Part shown: positions 47,605 to 56,408 of the stretch, piece after piece
Layout of the letters: the number at the start of each line of letters is the position of its first letter
Numbering within the stretch: position 1 is the stretch's first letter
NCBI GenBank assembly: GCA_036479015.1
Contig: JAZGFB010000006.1
Coordinates: 27,656 to 91,655 of the forward strand
Origin: NVTR01 sp036479015
GTDB lineage: Bacteria; Pseudomonadota; Alphaproteobacteria; Rhodobacterales; Rhodobacteraceae
Direction of reading: 5' to 3'
DNA length: 64,000 nucleotides
Translations under genes and position numbers: made by a program
Notes under the pieces: generated by a model
What the model saw: only the letters and a program-made list of their open reading frames with translations
Database searches by the model: none
Told to the model about the DNA's origin: nothing

Positions 47605-49428
47605 ATGTCCGCACTGTACCCCAAGATAGGCGAAAAAGCCCCTGAAATCCGACAGTTGGATGTTAATGCGGTCAACCGTATTGCGGCGGGCGAAGTGGTT
47701 GAACGCCCGGCATCGGCCCTGAAAGAACTTGTGGAAAACGCGCTGGACGCCGGGGCGCATCGGATTGATGTCGCTTACAGCGATGGCGGCAAAACCCTGA
47801 TCCGGGTTGTGGATGACGGGCATGGCATTGTGCCGGATCAACTGGAACTGGCCCTGTCGCGCCATGCCACCAGCAAAATTGACGGCAGTGACTTGCTGGA
47901 CATCCACACTTTCGGGTTTCGCGGTGAGGCATTGCCATCGCTTGGTGCGGTTGGTCGTATGACCATCACATCACGCGTAGCAGGCCAAGAGGGCGCTATG
48001 ATTGCCGTTAATGGCGGCGCGATTGAGCCGGTGCGCCCCGCGGCCCTAAACGGTGGCACCATTGTTGAGTTGCGCGATATTTTCTATGCCACCCCGGCGC
48101 GGCTGAAATTCATGCGCACCGACCGGGCCGAGGCGCAGGCGATCAGCGATGTGATCAAACGTTTGGCCATGGCGGAACCGTTTGTCGGGTTTACCCTGCG
48201 CGATGTTTCCGGTGGCGGCAGCGGGCGTGTGGTGTTTCGCGCGGACCCTGAAACCGGCGATATGTTCGACGCGCTGCATGGCCGTCTGGCCCGGGTCATG
48301 GGGCGTGAATTTGCCGATAATTCCCTGAAAATTGATGCCGAGCGCGAAGGCCTGCACCTGACCGGATACGCCGCCTTGCCCACCTATTCTCGGGGCTCTG
48401 CGGTGGCACAATACCTGTTCGTCAATGGCCGCCCTGTTAAGGACAAGCTGCTGACTGGTGCCTTACGCGCCGCCTATTTTGATTTCCTGCACCGGGGGCG
48501 GCACCCAGCTGCTGCCCTGTTCATTGATTGCGATCCGCAACTGGTGGATGTGAACGTGCATCCGGCGAAATCCGAGGTCCGGTTTCGTGATCCTGGCATG
48601 GCGCGCGGTCTGATCGTGTCGGGCCTGCGCCACGCGCTGGCCAATGCCGGGCACCGGGCGTCGACAACGGTGGCCGGGGCAACATTGGGGGCGTTTCGCC
48701 CTGAAACCACCGAGCCGCGCATCTACCAGATGGACCGGCCCAGCCCCGGCGTTTTGGGGCGCAGCTATGACGCCATGGCCCCGGGTTTTGCTGAGGCCCC
48801 GGTATCGGGGCGGGTAGAGGCGTTTGAACCGCCAACTGAGGATCAGAATTGGCCCCTTGGTGCGGCCCGCGCGCAGCTGCATGAAAACTATATTATCGCG
48901 CAGACGGCGGATGGTATGGTGATCGTAGATCAGCACGCGGCCCATGAACGGCTGGTTTATGAAAAACTGAAAGCCCAGATGGCGCAAAATGGTGTCGCGT
49001 CCCAGGCGCTGCTGATCCCGGAAATTGTTGAAATGAACGATGCAGATGCCGCCCGTCTATTGGAAATGTCCGATGATCTGGCGCGCCTGGGCCTGGTGAT
49101 TGAACCCTTTGGCGCAGGTACAGTTGCGGTGCGTGAAACCCCGGCAATTCTGGGCCAGATCAATGCCCGGGCCATGCTGCTGGATATTCTGGATGAGCTG
49201 TCAGATCAGGGTGATAGCCTGAGCGTCACCGCGCGGTTAGAGGCGGTATTATCTAGCGTCGCCTGCCACGGTTCTATCCGCTCGGGTCGCCGGATGCAGG
49301 CCGATGAGATGAACGCGTTGCTGCGCGAAATGGAAGCAACCCCCCATTCCGGCCAGTGCAACCATGGCCGCCCAACATATGTGGAACTGAAATTGAGTGA
49401 TATTGAAAAATTGTTTGGCCGCACATGA
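47605..49428 (+). CDS. mutL: DNA mismatch repair protein MutL
   Basis: A 607-residue mismatch repair ATPase linking MutS to strand incision. The GHKL ATPase domain shows IAAGEVVERPASALKELVENALDAGA, VVDDGHGI and HTFGFRGEALPSLGAV; the S5-like domain includes NGRPVKDKLL and DVNVHPAKSEVRF. The C-terminal domain (about 420-607) contains DQHAAHERLVYEKL, ACHGSIRSGRRM and the end GQCNHGRPTYVEL, the nearby CHGS motif; the endonuclease signature DQHA(X)2E(X)4E is present, consistent with organisms lacking MutH. Coupled to rmuC by an ATGA overlap. Confidence 0.96.
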   Translation: MSALYPKIGEKAPEIRQLDVNAVNRIAAGEVVERPASALKELVENALDAGAHRIDVAYSDGGKTLIRVVDDGHGIVPDQLELALSRHATSKIDGSDLLDIHTFGFRGEALPSLGAVGRMTITSRVAGQEGAMIAVNGGAIEPVRPAALNGGTIVELRDIFYATPARLKFMRTDRAEAQAISDVIKRLAMAEPFVGFTLRDVSGGGSGRVVFRADPETGDMFDALHGRLARVMGREFADNSLKIDAEREGLHLTGYAALPTYSRGSAVAQYLFVNGRPVKDKLLTGALRAAYFDFLHRGRHPAAALFIDCDPQLVDVNVHPAKSEVRFRDPGMARGLIVSGLRHALANAGHRASTTVAGATLGAFRPETTEPRIYQMDRPSPGVLGRSYDAMAPGFAEAPVSGRVEAFEPPTEDQNWPLGAARAQLHENYIIAQTADGMVIVDQHAAHERLVYEKLKAQMAQNGVASQALLIPEIVEMNDADAARLLEMSDDLARLGLVIEPFGAGTVAVRETPAILGQINARAMLLDILDELSDQGDSLSVTARLEAVLSSVACHGSIRSGRRMQADEMNALLREMEATPHSGQCNHGRPTYVELKLSDIEKLFGRT

Positions 49429-50669
49429 TCCGGATTGGTAATTATACACTCGATTTAAGCGACCCGGTGGTTATCGCATTGCTTGTCGGTGTTGGGATGG
49501 GGCTGTTGATTATCATCCTGCTGATCGCCAACATGCGGGCCGGTCGGCGCGTGGCGGATCCCTTAATATATCAGCTGGATCAGGTGTCCCGATCCTTGCA
49601 GGGGCTGGGCGCCGGACAGGATCAACTCAGGGGTAACCTGAGCACCGTGTCCGAGGCGCAGACAGCCGCCCAAACCCAGATTATTCAGGTGGTTGAATCG
49701 CGCCTTTCCGCGGTGCAGCAACAGATGAATGACCGGTTGCATGACAACGCACTAAAATCGGCGCACAGCCTGTCAGACATGCAAGAGCGGATTGACAAAG
49801 TGCTGTACGGCTCATCCGAAAAAACCACCAAATCCCTGACCGAATTGCAGGAACGGCTGGCAACAATCGATAAGGCCCAGGACAATATCGAAAAGCTTTC
49901 AGGCGATGTTCTCAGCCTGCAGGATATCCTGTCCAACAAACAGACTAGGGGCGCGTTTGGGGAAATTCAGCTAAACGATATTGTTGGTAAGGCCCTGCCC
50001 AAAGACAGTTATGAACTGCAACACACCCTGTCCAACGGCAAGCGCGCCGATTGCCTGATCCACCTGCCCAACCCGCCGGGGCCCATTGTCATTGACGCAA
50101 AATTCCCGCTGGAAGCCTATGAAGCCCTGCGCCGCGCGAAAACCCAATGGGAAACCAAAGAAGCCATCGCATTTTTCAAAACATCGGTGCGCAAACACAT
50201 CAAAGACATTTCAGATAAGTACATTCTGGATGGTGAAACGGCTGATGGTGCGCTGTTGTTCCTGCCGTCCGAAGCCATCTATGCCGAGCTGCATTCAAAT
50301 TTCCCGGAACTGGTGCGGATCGGCTTTGACGCCCGCGTCTGGATTGTGTCGCCAACCACCTGCATGGCAACGCTAAACACCATGCGCGCCATTTTGAAAG
50401 ATGCCCGCATGCGTGAACAGGCCGGGGCCATTCGCACGACACTGCGCCTGTTGCACAGGGATGTTGAACTGGTGGTTGAGCGGGTTGGCAAGCTGAATAC
50501 CCATTTCGGGCAAGCGCGTAAGGATCTGGACGGTATAGGCACTGCTGCCGAACGGGCGGGCAAGCGTGCTGCACGGCTGGATAACTTTGATTTTGAGGAA
50601 ATTGAGCCGGAACATGGCAGCATTGTTCCGCTATCTCAAGCAAACCCGCAAGCCAAGCAGGTTGACTAA
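49425..50669 (+). CDS. rmuC: DNA recombination protein RmuC
   Basis: A 414-residue RmuC protein: N-terminal membrane segment (VIALLVGVGMGLLIIILLIANM), coiled-coil region to ~130, then the nuclease-like core KQTRGAFGEIQLNDIV, DCLIHLPNPPGPIVIDAKFPLEAYEAL and ALLFLPSEAIYAELHSNFPEL. The restriction-endonuclease-like fold limits inversions at short repeats in E. coli. Overlaps the mutL stop, so repair functions are linked. Confidence 0.94.
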   Translation: MIRIGNYTLDLSDPVVIALLVGVGMGLLIIILLIANMRAGRRVADPLIYQLDQVSRSLQGLGAGQDQLRGNLSTVSEAQTAAQTQIIQVVESRLSAVQQQMNDRLHDNALKSAHSLSDMQERIDKVLYGSSEKTTKSLTELQERLATIDKAQDNIEKLSGDVLSLQDILSNKQTRGAFGEIQLNDIVGKALPKDSYELQHTLSNGKRADCLIHLPNPPGPIVIDAKFPLEAYEALRRAKTQWETKEAIAFFKTSVRKHIKDISDKYILDGETADGALLFLPSEAIYAELHSNFPELVRIGFDARVWIVSPTTCMATLNTMRAILKDARMREQAGAIRTTLRLLHRDVELVVERVGKLNTHFGQARKDLDGIGTAAERAGKRAARLDNFDFEEIEPEHGSIVPLSQANPQAKQVD

Positions 50670-50757
50670 GCGCAAGGTTTTGCGCCCAATCTGTGTTATC
50701 ATGAACCTAATAGTGCTGAGTCTACTTGATTGAACCCGGATCATTTGGGAGCAATAA

Positions 50758-51150
50758 ATGCTGAACATTAGCCCGCGAAAAGTTGCCCATATCATCCTTC
50801 GCGCCCGCGAATTTGATGCCAAAGTTGCCCGCTGGGACAGGCCGGGTGATGTGGCTGATGCTGACACGATATTGGAAAGTCGATCCAGTGATGCCACCGA
50901 AAGTGAGCTGCGATCTTTCATTCGAAATCTGAACGATGATGAAAAGATCAGCCTTGTGGCAACCATGTGGATTGGGCGCGATACGTTTTTTGCGGCAGAG
51001 CTGGAAGAAGCCCAACAGGTCGCCGCGCAAGAGGCAACAACACCAACAGAGGACTATCTGCTGGGGGTGCCGCTATTGTCGGACTATCTGGAGGAAGGGC
51101 TTGAAAAACTGGGTATTTCGGCCAGAGACATTGAGGGCGAACTTATCTGA
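50758..51150 (+). CDS. DUF3775 protein
   Basis: A 130-residue DUF3775 protein with the family pattern ISPRKVAHIILRAREFDAKV at the start, then LRSFIRNLNDDEKISLVATMWIGRD and LLSDYLEEGLEKLGIS. The last third matches the part of the domain that is best conserved. Function unknown; soluble and acidic. Follows rmuC after ~90 bases. Confidence 0.88.
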   Translation: MLNISPRKVAHIILRAREFDAKVARWDRPGDVADADTILESRSSDATESELRSFIRNLNDDEKISLVATMWIGRDTFFAAELEEAQQVAAQEATTPTEDYLLGVPLLSDYLEEGLEKLGISARDIEGELI

Positions 51151-51203
51151 CCTTAGCCGGTTAGATGGTCGATAAGCTACATATCATAGGCCTGGTATTG
51201 CGT

Positions 51204-52262
51204 TCATCCATCCCGCGTTACATGCTGGTCAAACATTGTTTTTGCGCGCCCCCAAACACCAGCGTCAAGCCTGTCCAGCGTCGCCAATGACGCCAAAAGT
51301 TGCCCGGCATAATCGACAGAGCTTTCTACCGGTAACATGCTTGGCAGGTTATCAATGGCGGTGACATCCAGTGGTGGATCATCGTGGGCGCGCAGGGCAG
51401 GGGCGTCCCATGTGGTGGTGCGGTCGTAAACCTTGACTGGGGAAAATTCGGATGTGGGGTCACAGGCGATGTCACCGATAACAGATAATCTACGCGACTC
51501 CCTTTTGGCGCTGGTCGGCACAAATACCGGGCAACCTGGGGCGGCCAAAATGCAATTCAGGAAAATATCATGCTGCAACACTTGTGGAAACGGGCCACCG
51601 CTGGCGGTTTCGGCCATGTCCCAATCGGTTGTGGCCACATCCAGGGCTTTGCACAGGTCCCGCGCGCCAGTGCCAACCCGGCCATGCGCGCCAATAACAA
51701 TCGTGTCGGGGCGGGCCAAGCCGGTTGCGTCCAGTTCGCGGGCGACGCTTTTGACCATTGTATCGGCGCAACCGTATGTCGATACGGGGGCACAAACCCC
51801 ACCCTGTTTTTGTGCAGCCCAACATTTCAACGAGACCGCCGCCCCGGCAAATCCAGCCCAATAGCCAAATGCGGCCACCCTCCGACCGTCATCACCGACC
51901 AGATATTCTAGGTCATACAGGGCCCCGCCGCCCGCCTGAAACCTGTCCAGCAATATGCGACCATCGGCCTGGCCCTTATAGGCGTGCCCAAACATGATAT
52001 GTCGGTGGCGCAGGGGGCTGCCATCGTCGGGCAGCTCTTTCAGTCCAAATATGATCGCGTCAGCTGGGGCGTCTGGCCAGCTGTTTTCGGCAACGATATC
52101 GCAACCCGTAGCCACATATCCATCAATCAGGATCGCCCGAGCGCCGCTTTTTTCCACGCTCACGTGAAAGCCCTTGGCCATCAATTCGGCCACACCTTCG
52201 GGCATTATTCCAACACGCTCTTCATGTTGGCGCTGTTCGGCCCGCACCCAGATATGTGTCAT
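51204..52262 (-). CDS. Saccharopine dehydrogenase (L-lysine-forming type)
   Basis: A 352-residue Lys1-like protein of the alanine dehydrogenase/saccharopine dehydrogenase fold. The N-terminal domain starts with IWVRAEQRQHEERVGIMPEGVAELMAKGF and carries the ligand Lys/His (FGLKELPDD, HIMFGHAYKGQ); the Rossmann part includes IVIGAHGRVGTGARDLCKAL. It interconverts lysine plus 2-oxoglutarate with saccharopine. DAP-pathway genes elsewhere in the window (dapB, a DapC-like aminotransferase) imply that here it is more likely catabolic or salvage. Monocistronic by context. Confidence 0.9.
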   Translation of the reverse strand: MTHIWVRAEQRQHEERVGIMPEGVAELMAKGFHVSVEKSGARAILIDGYVATGCDIVAENSWPDAPADAIIFGLKELPDDGSPLRHRHIMFGHAYKGQADGRILLDRFQAGGGALYDLEYLVGDDGRRVAAFGYWAGFAGAAVSLKCWAAQKQGGVCAPVSTYGCADTMVKSVARELDATGLARPDTIVIGAHGRVGTGARDLCKALDVATTDWDMAETASGGPFPQVLQHDIFLNCILAAPGCPVFVPTSAKRESRRLSVIGDIACDPTSEFSPVKVYDRTTTWDAPALRAHDDPPLDVTAIDNLPSMLPVESSVDYAGQLLASLATLDRLDAGVWGRAKTMFDQHVTRDG

Positions 52263-52377
52263 GGTAATCCCCTTTTTTTCAGGATGTAGATCAAGTCGGA
52301 GGGCTTGCCAATGTGCGCATCAGGCGAACGGACGGCAGTCGCAATACTGGGTGAGCGTGCTGGGAACATCCAACAGC

Positions 52378-52407
52378 AAAAGCCGCCCAAGCAGGGGCGG
52401 CCTTTTG
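52378..52407 (-). terminator. Terminator after rpmJ (bidirectional shape)
   Basis: GCCGCCC (52382-52388) and GGGCGGC (52395-52401) form a 7-bp stem with A runs on the left and a T run on the right, so it could stop transcription in either direction. It follows the rpmJ stop by about 20 bases on the minus strand. Confidence 0.75.
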
Positions 52408-52426
52408 AATTTCCTGTACAGGTCGT

Positions 52427-52552
52427 TTAGCCCTGACGGGCTTTGAACCGGCGATTGGTTTTGTTAATAACGTAGACACGGCCCTTACGACGCACAATTC
52501 GGCAATCACGATGCCGATTCTTGAGCGAACGGAGCGAATTTCTGACCTTCAT
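52427..52552 (-). CDS. rpmJ: 50S ribosomal protein L36
   Basis: A 41-residue L36, too short to be caught by usual length limits. Read on the minus strand it gives MKVRNSLRSLKNRHRDCRIV, then RRKGRVYVINKTNRRFKARQG. It keeps only one of the four zinc-ribbon ligands, so it is the zinc-free (C-minus, YkgO-like) form typical of alphaproteobacteria. A terminator follows at 52378-52407, and tRNA-Val lies 60 bases upstream. Confidence 0.95.
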   Translation of the reverse strand: MKVRNSLRSLKNRHRDCRIVRRKGRVYVINKTNRRFKARQG

Positions 52553-52612
52553 GATCCTGTCCTCATTGCCAGCGCGATTGCGCCGAAAAACTGTTTGCCC
52601 GACTTAGGGCGG

Positions 52613-52687
52613 TGGTGGGCGTAACAGGTTTCGAACCTGTGACCCCTTCGATGTCACCGAAGTGCTCTACCGCTGAGCTATACGCCC
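52613..52687 (-). tRNA. tRNA-Val (anticodon GAC)
   Basis: The minus strand folds as a complete cloverleaf: acceptor GGGCGTA/TACGCCC, D arm with AGCTCAGCGGTAGAGC, anticodon stem CTTCG/CGAAG with loop GTGACAT (anticodon GAC), and T arm ACAGGTTCGAAACCTGT. The discriminator A and CCA are encoded (52613-52615). GAC reads GUC and GUU valine codons. Confidence 0.95.
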
Positions 52688-52855
52688 GACTAAGCAAGAA
52701 CCCTGTGCCCTGTAAGTTCAGGCGACCCCCAAACGAACAAGACGCGGGGTTGGGTCCCGCGCCGGTCTGTGGCTCTATAAAAGGAGTCGTAAAAGCTTTC
52801 AAGGGGTTTTGATACGGTTAAGTATTCCGCTATATTAATACAACAAGGAGCCTTG

Positions 52856-53716
52856 ATGCCAACAACTGCTTACGAATTGACGCAACCTATTAAACGCAGT
52901 TCTTGCGTTGTCTTTGCCTCGCCGCATTCCGGACGGCATTATTCGCAGGCATTTTTGTCAAAATCAGTGCTGGATAAGCGTCAAATAAGGTCATCCGAAG
53001 ATGCGTTCGTTGATGTGTTGTTTGCTGCGGCCCCACGGTTTGGGGCTCCGTTGCTGGCGGCAAATTACCCCCGTGCCTATGTGGATCTGAACCGAAGCAT
53101 CGATGAACTTGACCCGGCTTTGATCGCGGGTGTCAAAAAAATGTCGAACAATCCGCGGATATCGTCCGGATTGGGTGTCATCCCGCGGGTGGTATCCAAT
53201 GGTCGGTCGATTTATCGGGGAACACTTTCACGTTTTGAAGCTGATCAACGACTGGCAGATATTTGGGAACCTTACCACTCCTGCCTGCAAGCCCAATTGC
53301 TGGAAAGCCAATCACTGTTTGGCACGTCGATATTGCTAGATTGCCATTCTATGCCCCATGAGGCGATCAGCTCGGTTAGCCACGCGGCAGCGGGGTGTCC
53401 GGATGTGGTGTTGGGGGATCGTTATGGGGCAGCTGCTGAGCCTGAGATAGTTGCCCGTGTTGAAGCTGCGTTCAGAAATGCCGGATTGGTGGTAGCCCGC
53501 AACGCCCCATTTGCTGGGGCATTTATTGCCCAACATTATGGCCGCCCGTCACGGGGCCAGCATGTGGTTCAGATCGAAATTGACCGTTCACTTTATATGA
53601 ATGAAAAAACGGTCGAGCCCAATGGCAATTTTGACGAGCTGAAAGCGCTGATCACCCAGGTGATCGCCGACGTGACAACCATGGGAAGAGATGGGGTTCT
53701 GCTGGCGGCAGAATAG
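52856..53716 (+). CDS. N-formylglutamate amidohydrolase family protein
   Basis: A 286-residue FGase-family hydrolase. The fold markers are VVFASPHSGRHYSQAFL, RSSEDAFVDVLFAAAPRFGAPLLAANYPRAYVDLNRSIDELDP, DCHSMPHEA (metal-binding His/Asp) and VARNAPFAGAFIAQHYGRPSRGQHVVQIEIDRSLYM. The family hydrolyses N-formyl-glutamate in histidine degradation, but stand-alone copies without hut neighbours are common and may act on other N-acyl compounds. ATG 56 is preceded by AAGGAG. Confidence 0.9.
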   Translation: MPTTAYELTQPIKRSSCVVFASPHSGRHYSQAFLSKSVLDKRQIRSSEDAFVDVLFAAAPRFGAPLLAANYPRAYVDLNRSIDELDPALIAGVKKMSNNPRISSGLGVIPRVVSNGRSIYRGTLSRFEADQRLADIWEPYHSCLQAQLLESQSLFGTSILLDCHSMPHEAISSVSHAAAGCPDVVLGDRYGAAAEPEIVARVEAAFRNAGLVVARNAPFAGAFIAQHYGRPSRGQHVVQIEIDRSLYMNEKTVEPNGNFDELKALITQVIADVTTMGRDGVLLAAE

Positions 53717-53729
53717 GAAAACGACAGCC

Positions 53730-54983
53730 CTAGCGCAGGGATCGGCCTTTCTTTATCGCGTCTGAGCCGAACCTGTCGCGAATTTTATCAGTGGCCCGCT
53801 CAGTGTCCGAGCGTTTGGATGCTTCGGGGTCCAACAGATCACCGGACAGATCGGCCTTGTCATCACTTACCAGGTCACTGATCCCGACACCCAGCAGGCG
53901 ATACGGGCCCTGATCGCCCACCTGGTCAAACAGATCGCGCGCCGTGCGGTAAATTCGATCGGCCAGTTGGGTTGGGTCGCGCAGGGAAACCCGGCGCGAG
54001 ATCAGGCTGTGATTGGCGCGTTTCAGTTTCAGGGTGACGACCCGGCCGGCGCGGTCGCGGGCTTTAGCGCGGTCGGCCACCTTTTCCGACAACCGCCAGA
54101 TATGGCCGTCCAGAATGTCGGCGCTGGAGGTGTCGTCAAAGAACGTGGTTTCGTTGGAGATGGATTTCATCGGGGCGTTGGCAGATATGCGCCGCCTGTC
54201 CTGACCGCGGGCCAGAAAATACAGCCGATCCCCCATGGAGCCAAACCGCGCGCCCAGGTCTTTGCGATCCCATCTGAGCAGGTCGTCAAAGCTGCGGATG
54301 CCGGCCTTTTCCAGCGCTTGCCTTGTGACCTGACCCACCCCCCAGATCAGGCTAACGGGTTTGGGGCGCAGAAATTCAGTGGTTTCGGCCTTGCCGATGA
54401 TTGAAAAACCCTGGGGTTTGTCCAGGTCAGACGCCAGCTTGGCCAGAAATTTATTGTGGCTCAGCCCAATGGATCCGCTAAGGCCCAGTTCATCGCGCAT
54501 GCGCTTGATCAGCCGGGCCAGCATCACGGCGGGGGGGCGTTTGTGCAGCTTTTGGGTGCCGCTCAGGTCCATGAAAGCCTCATCCAGTGACAGGGGTTCA
54601 ATGGATGGGGTCAGTTCATCCATCATGGCGCGGATAGCGCGGGAAGCTTCGACATAGGCGTCCATTCGGGGCGGCACGACCACGGCTTCGGGGCACAGTT
54701 TCAGGGCCTGAAACATCGGCATGGCGGAATGTACGCCCTTAATGCGGGCGATATAGCAGGCCGTGGATACGACGCCGCGATGGCCGCCGCCGATGATCAC
54801 GGGTTTGTCGGCCAGGTCTGGATTGTCGCGTTTTTCTACCGAGGCATAAAAGGCGTCGCAATCCATATGGGCGATGGAAAGGTCAGTTAATTCGGGGTGA
54901 GAAATGATGCGCGGGCTGCGGCAACTGGGGCAGCGTTTGCCGGTTTCAAATTGGGTAAGGCAATCGCGGCACAGGGCTGTCAT
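53730..54983 (-). CDS. dinB: DNA polymerase IV
   Basis: A 417-residue Y-family translesion polymerase. Palm ligands are in SIAHMDCDAFYASVEKRDNP and PLSLDEAFMDLSGT (Asp-Glu); thumb motif SIGLSHNKFLAKLASDLDKPQGF and IWGVGQVTRQALEKAGI follow. The N terminus carries an additional Cys4 knuckle, C5-x2-C8-x9-C18-x2-C21, probably binding zinc. The C terminus lacks an obvious beta-clamp pentapeptide at its end; internal candidates exist. No GTTC-N7-GTTC box was seen upstream, unlike the polymerase at 2919. Confidence 0.95.
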   Translation of the reverse strand: MTALCRDCLTQFETGKRCPSCRSPRIISHPELTDLSIAHMDCDAFYASVEKRDNPDLADKPVIIGGGHRGVVSTACYIARIKGVHSAMPMFQALKLCPEAVVVPPRMDAYVEASRAIRAMMDELTPSIEPLSLDEAFMDLSGTQKLHKRPPAVMLARLIKRMRDELGLSGSIGLSHNKFLAKLASDLDKPQGFSIIGKAETTEFLRPKPVSLIWGVGQVTRQALEKAGIRSFDDLLRWDRKDLGARFGSMGDRLYFLARGQDRRRISANAPMKSISNETTFFDDTSSADILDGHIWRLSEKVADRAKARDRAGRVVTLKLKRANHSLISRRVSLRDPTQLADRIYRTARDLFDQVGDQGPYRLLGVGISDLVSDDKADLSGDLLDPEASKRSDTERATDKIRDRFGSDAIKKGRSLR

Positions 54984-55387
54984 GGGGGCAGTTTAGCAGA
55001 AGTGTCCGCGCGCGAACAGGGGGGTAAGTGGTTGGGATTGTTTGTGTTTGCGGTAACAGAATTGCGAACAAAATTGGGAGGAAAGAGTGATGTGCAATTG
55101 TATATTGGGTTGGTGCCCACGCCACCTTGTTGATTAATCGATGGGCTTAAGCCTGCCCTAGGATGTGGGGTTTGTCGCTTGGAGCAATTGGCGAAGATTG
55201 CTGACTTGGGGCGATTGCAGGTTTTAGCTGGCTTCAGGTTAGCCCCCCCAACCGCCCGAATGGGTGGGCGCTTTTGCAATGGTTCAATTGGAATGAACGG
55301 CTGATGTGTGTGGCAACATGAAAGTGCCTATCAGACCGTTTGGTGCGCCCACCCGCGGTTAGACGATGCCCGGCTTAGGGCACCCTG
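54984..55387. other. Intergenic region upstream of pol IV
   Basis: About 400 bases with no gene recognised. It contains a G+C-rich small stem-loop (CGCCC 55253-55257 with GGGCG 55266-55270, then a T run), which could be a terminator. Several GAAC words occur, but none at the seven-base spacing required for a LexA box. Confidence 0.45.
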
Positions 55388-56209
55388 TCACGGCTGACCA
55401 AGTTGGAATTCCACCTGTTCAATGACTTCGGTGACCAGTGCGGAACTGGCGGCGCGGCCGGTGAAGTGGAGCGTGAAGCCGGTGTCGGTTTTTTCGCGCC
55501 GGATGGTCACGCCAATGCCAAGGTGGGCCAGGCGTTTAGGGCGGTTTGGGGTGAAGCGGGCGGCTTCGGGGATGGTTTCGGCCTCAAGTATTGTGGCGGC
55601 AATCACCGACCATTCGGAGTGGCCCGCACTTGGTGGGCTTTCGGTAAGGGCGGTTTCAAGAAGTTCACCCCAGCCCAGGCGCAGGCAATTGGCGATGCGC
55701 AACAGCTGGCGCTCGCTTAACGCTTCGGGGGCGGTAAAGCTGTGTGGCATTGTCTCTGCCACTTCGGCGACGGCGCGCAGGCGGATCAGTTTTGAACGGC
55801 TGCTATGGGGAAACAGGGCTTTGATTGCGGCGTCGATGGTTGCGAAATGCCCCAGGTCACGGGTGGCAACCGCAATGCGGCCGCGATCCCAGGGCGCCAG
55901 GGATTCGCGGATTTCATTTTCTTCGACCATTTCTGCCAGTGCGGCCGCCTGATCGTTGGGCGTGCGTAGTGTGGCACTGATGCTGGCGTGTTCGGCTTTG
56001 CCGGTTAGTTCATGCAGTTGGCGCATGGCCGTAAGGCGGCGATAGCCCGATATCAGGCCATAGCCGGTTGCGGTTTTGAACACGTCTATGGGCTGGCGCA
56101 GGCCGGTGCGTGCAATTGAGCTTTGCAGCTCTGCCAATGCCGGGCCGTCCAAGGTGGAGCGGTCACGCGGCAGGGCGTCGGCGTCGATCTGATCAAGTTG
56201 AATTTTCAT
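55388..56209 (-). CDS. Orphan ParB-like protein
   Basis: A 273-residue protein with a ParB N-terminal domain: IDADALPRDR, LAELQSSIARTGLRQPIDVFKT, YGLISGYRRLTAMRQL (the GERR-like CTP-binding box, here GYRR) and EMVEENEIRESLAPWDRG. A helix-turn-helix-like segment lies near 120-180. No parA, parS-like site or replication gene is adjacent, so it is not a plasmid or chromosome partition operon. GGAGGG precedes the ATG. Function unknown; a transcriptional or nucleoid-associated role is possible. Confidence 0.85.
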   Translation of the reverse strand: MKIQLDQIDADALPRDRSTLDGPALAELQSSIARTGLRQPIDVFKTATGYGLISGYRRLTAMRQLHELTGKAEHASISATLRTPNDQAAALAEMVEENEIRESLAPWDRGRIAVATRDLGHFATIDAAIKALFPHSSRSKLIRLRAVAEVAETMPHSFTAPEALSERQLLRIANCLRLGWGELLETALTESPPSAGHSEWSVIAATILEAETIPEAARFTPNRPKRLAHLGIGVTIRREKTDTGFTLHFTGRAASSALVTEVIEQVEFQLGQP

Positions 56210-56408
56210 GGTCCCTCCGGACGCTATGGCTGCCCGGATTGGGTTAAGGCAGGGTTAGGCTGGCGCACGGTGGGGGTGCGTATTGGGGCGTCAAATCGAG
56301 TGGGTTTTAGCGATGCCGCAATGGCATATTTAGCTATAAGCCCTTTAAATTTCGTGGTTTACCCCCCATATACAGTTTAACAACAAGAAATTAAGAAGGG
56401 GACGAACA

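Noticed and set aside
54984..55100. Possible LexA box in front of pol IV
   Set aside because: GAAC/GTTC words are present, but no pair has the seven-base spacing.
55388..56209. Plasmid partition or replication region
   Set aside because: No parA, repC, iterons or parS-like palindrome seen around the ParB-like gene; the neighbours are chromosomal.
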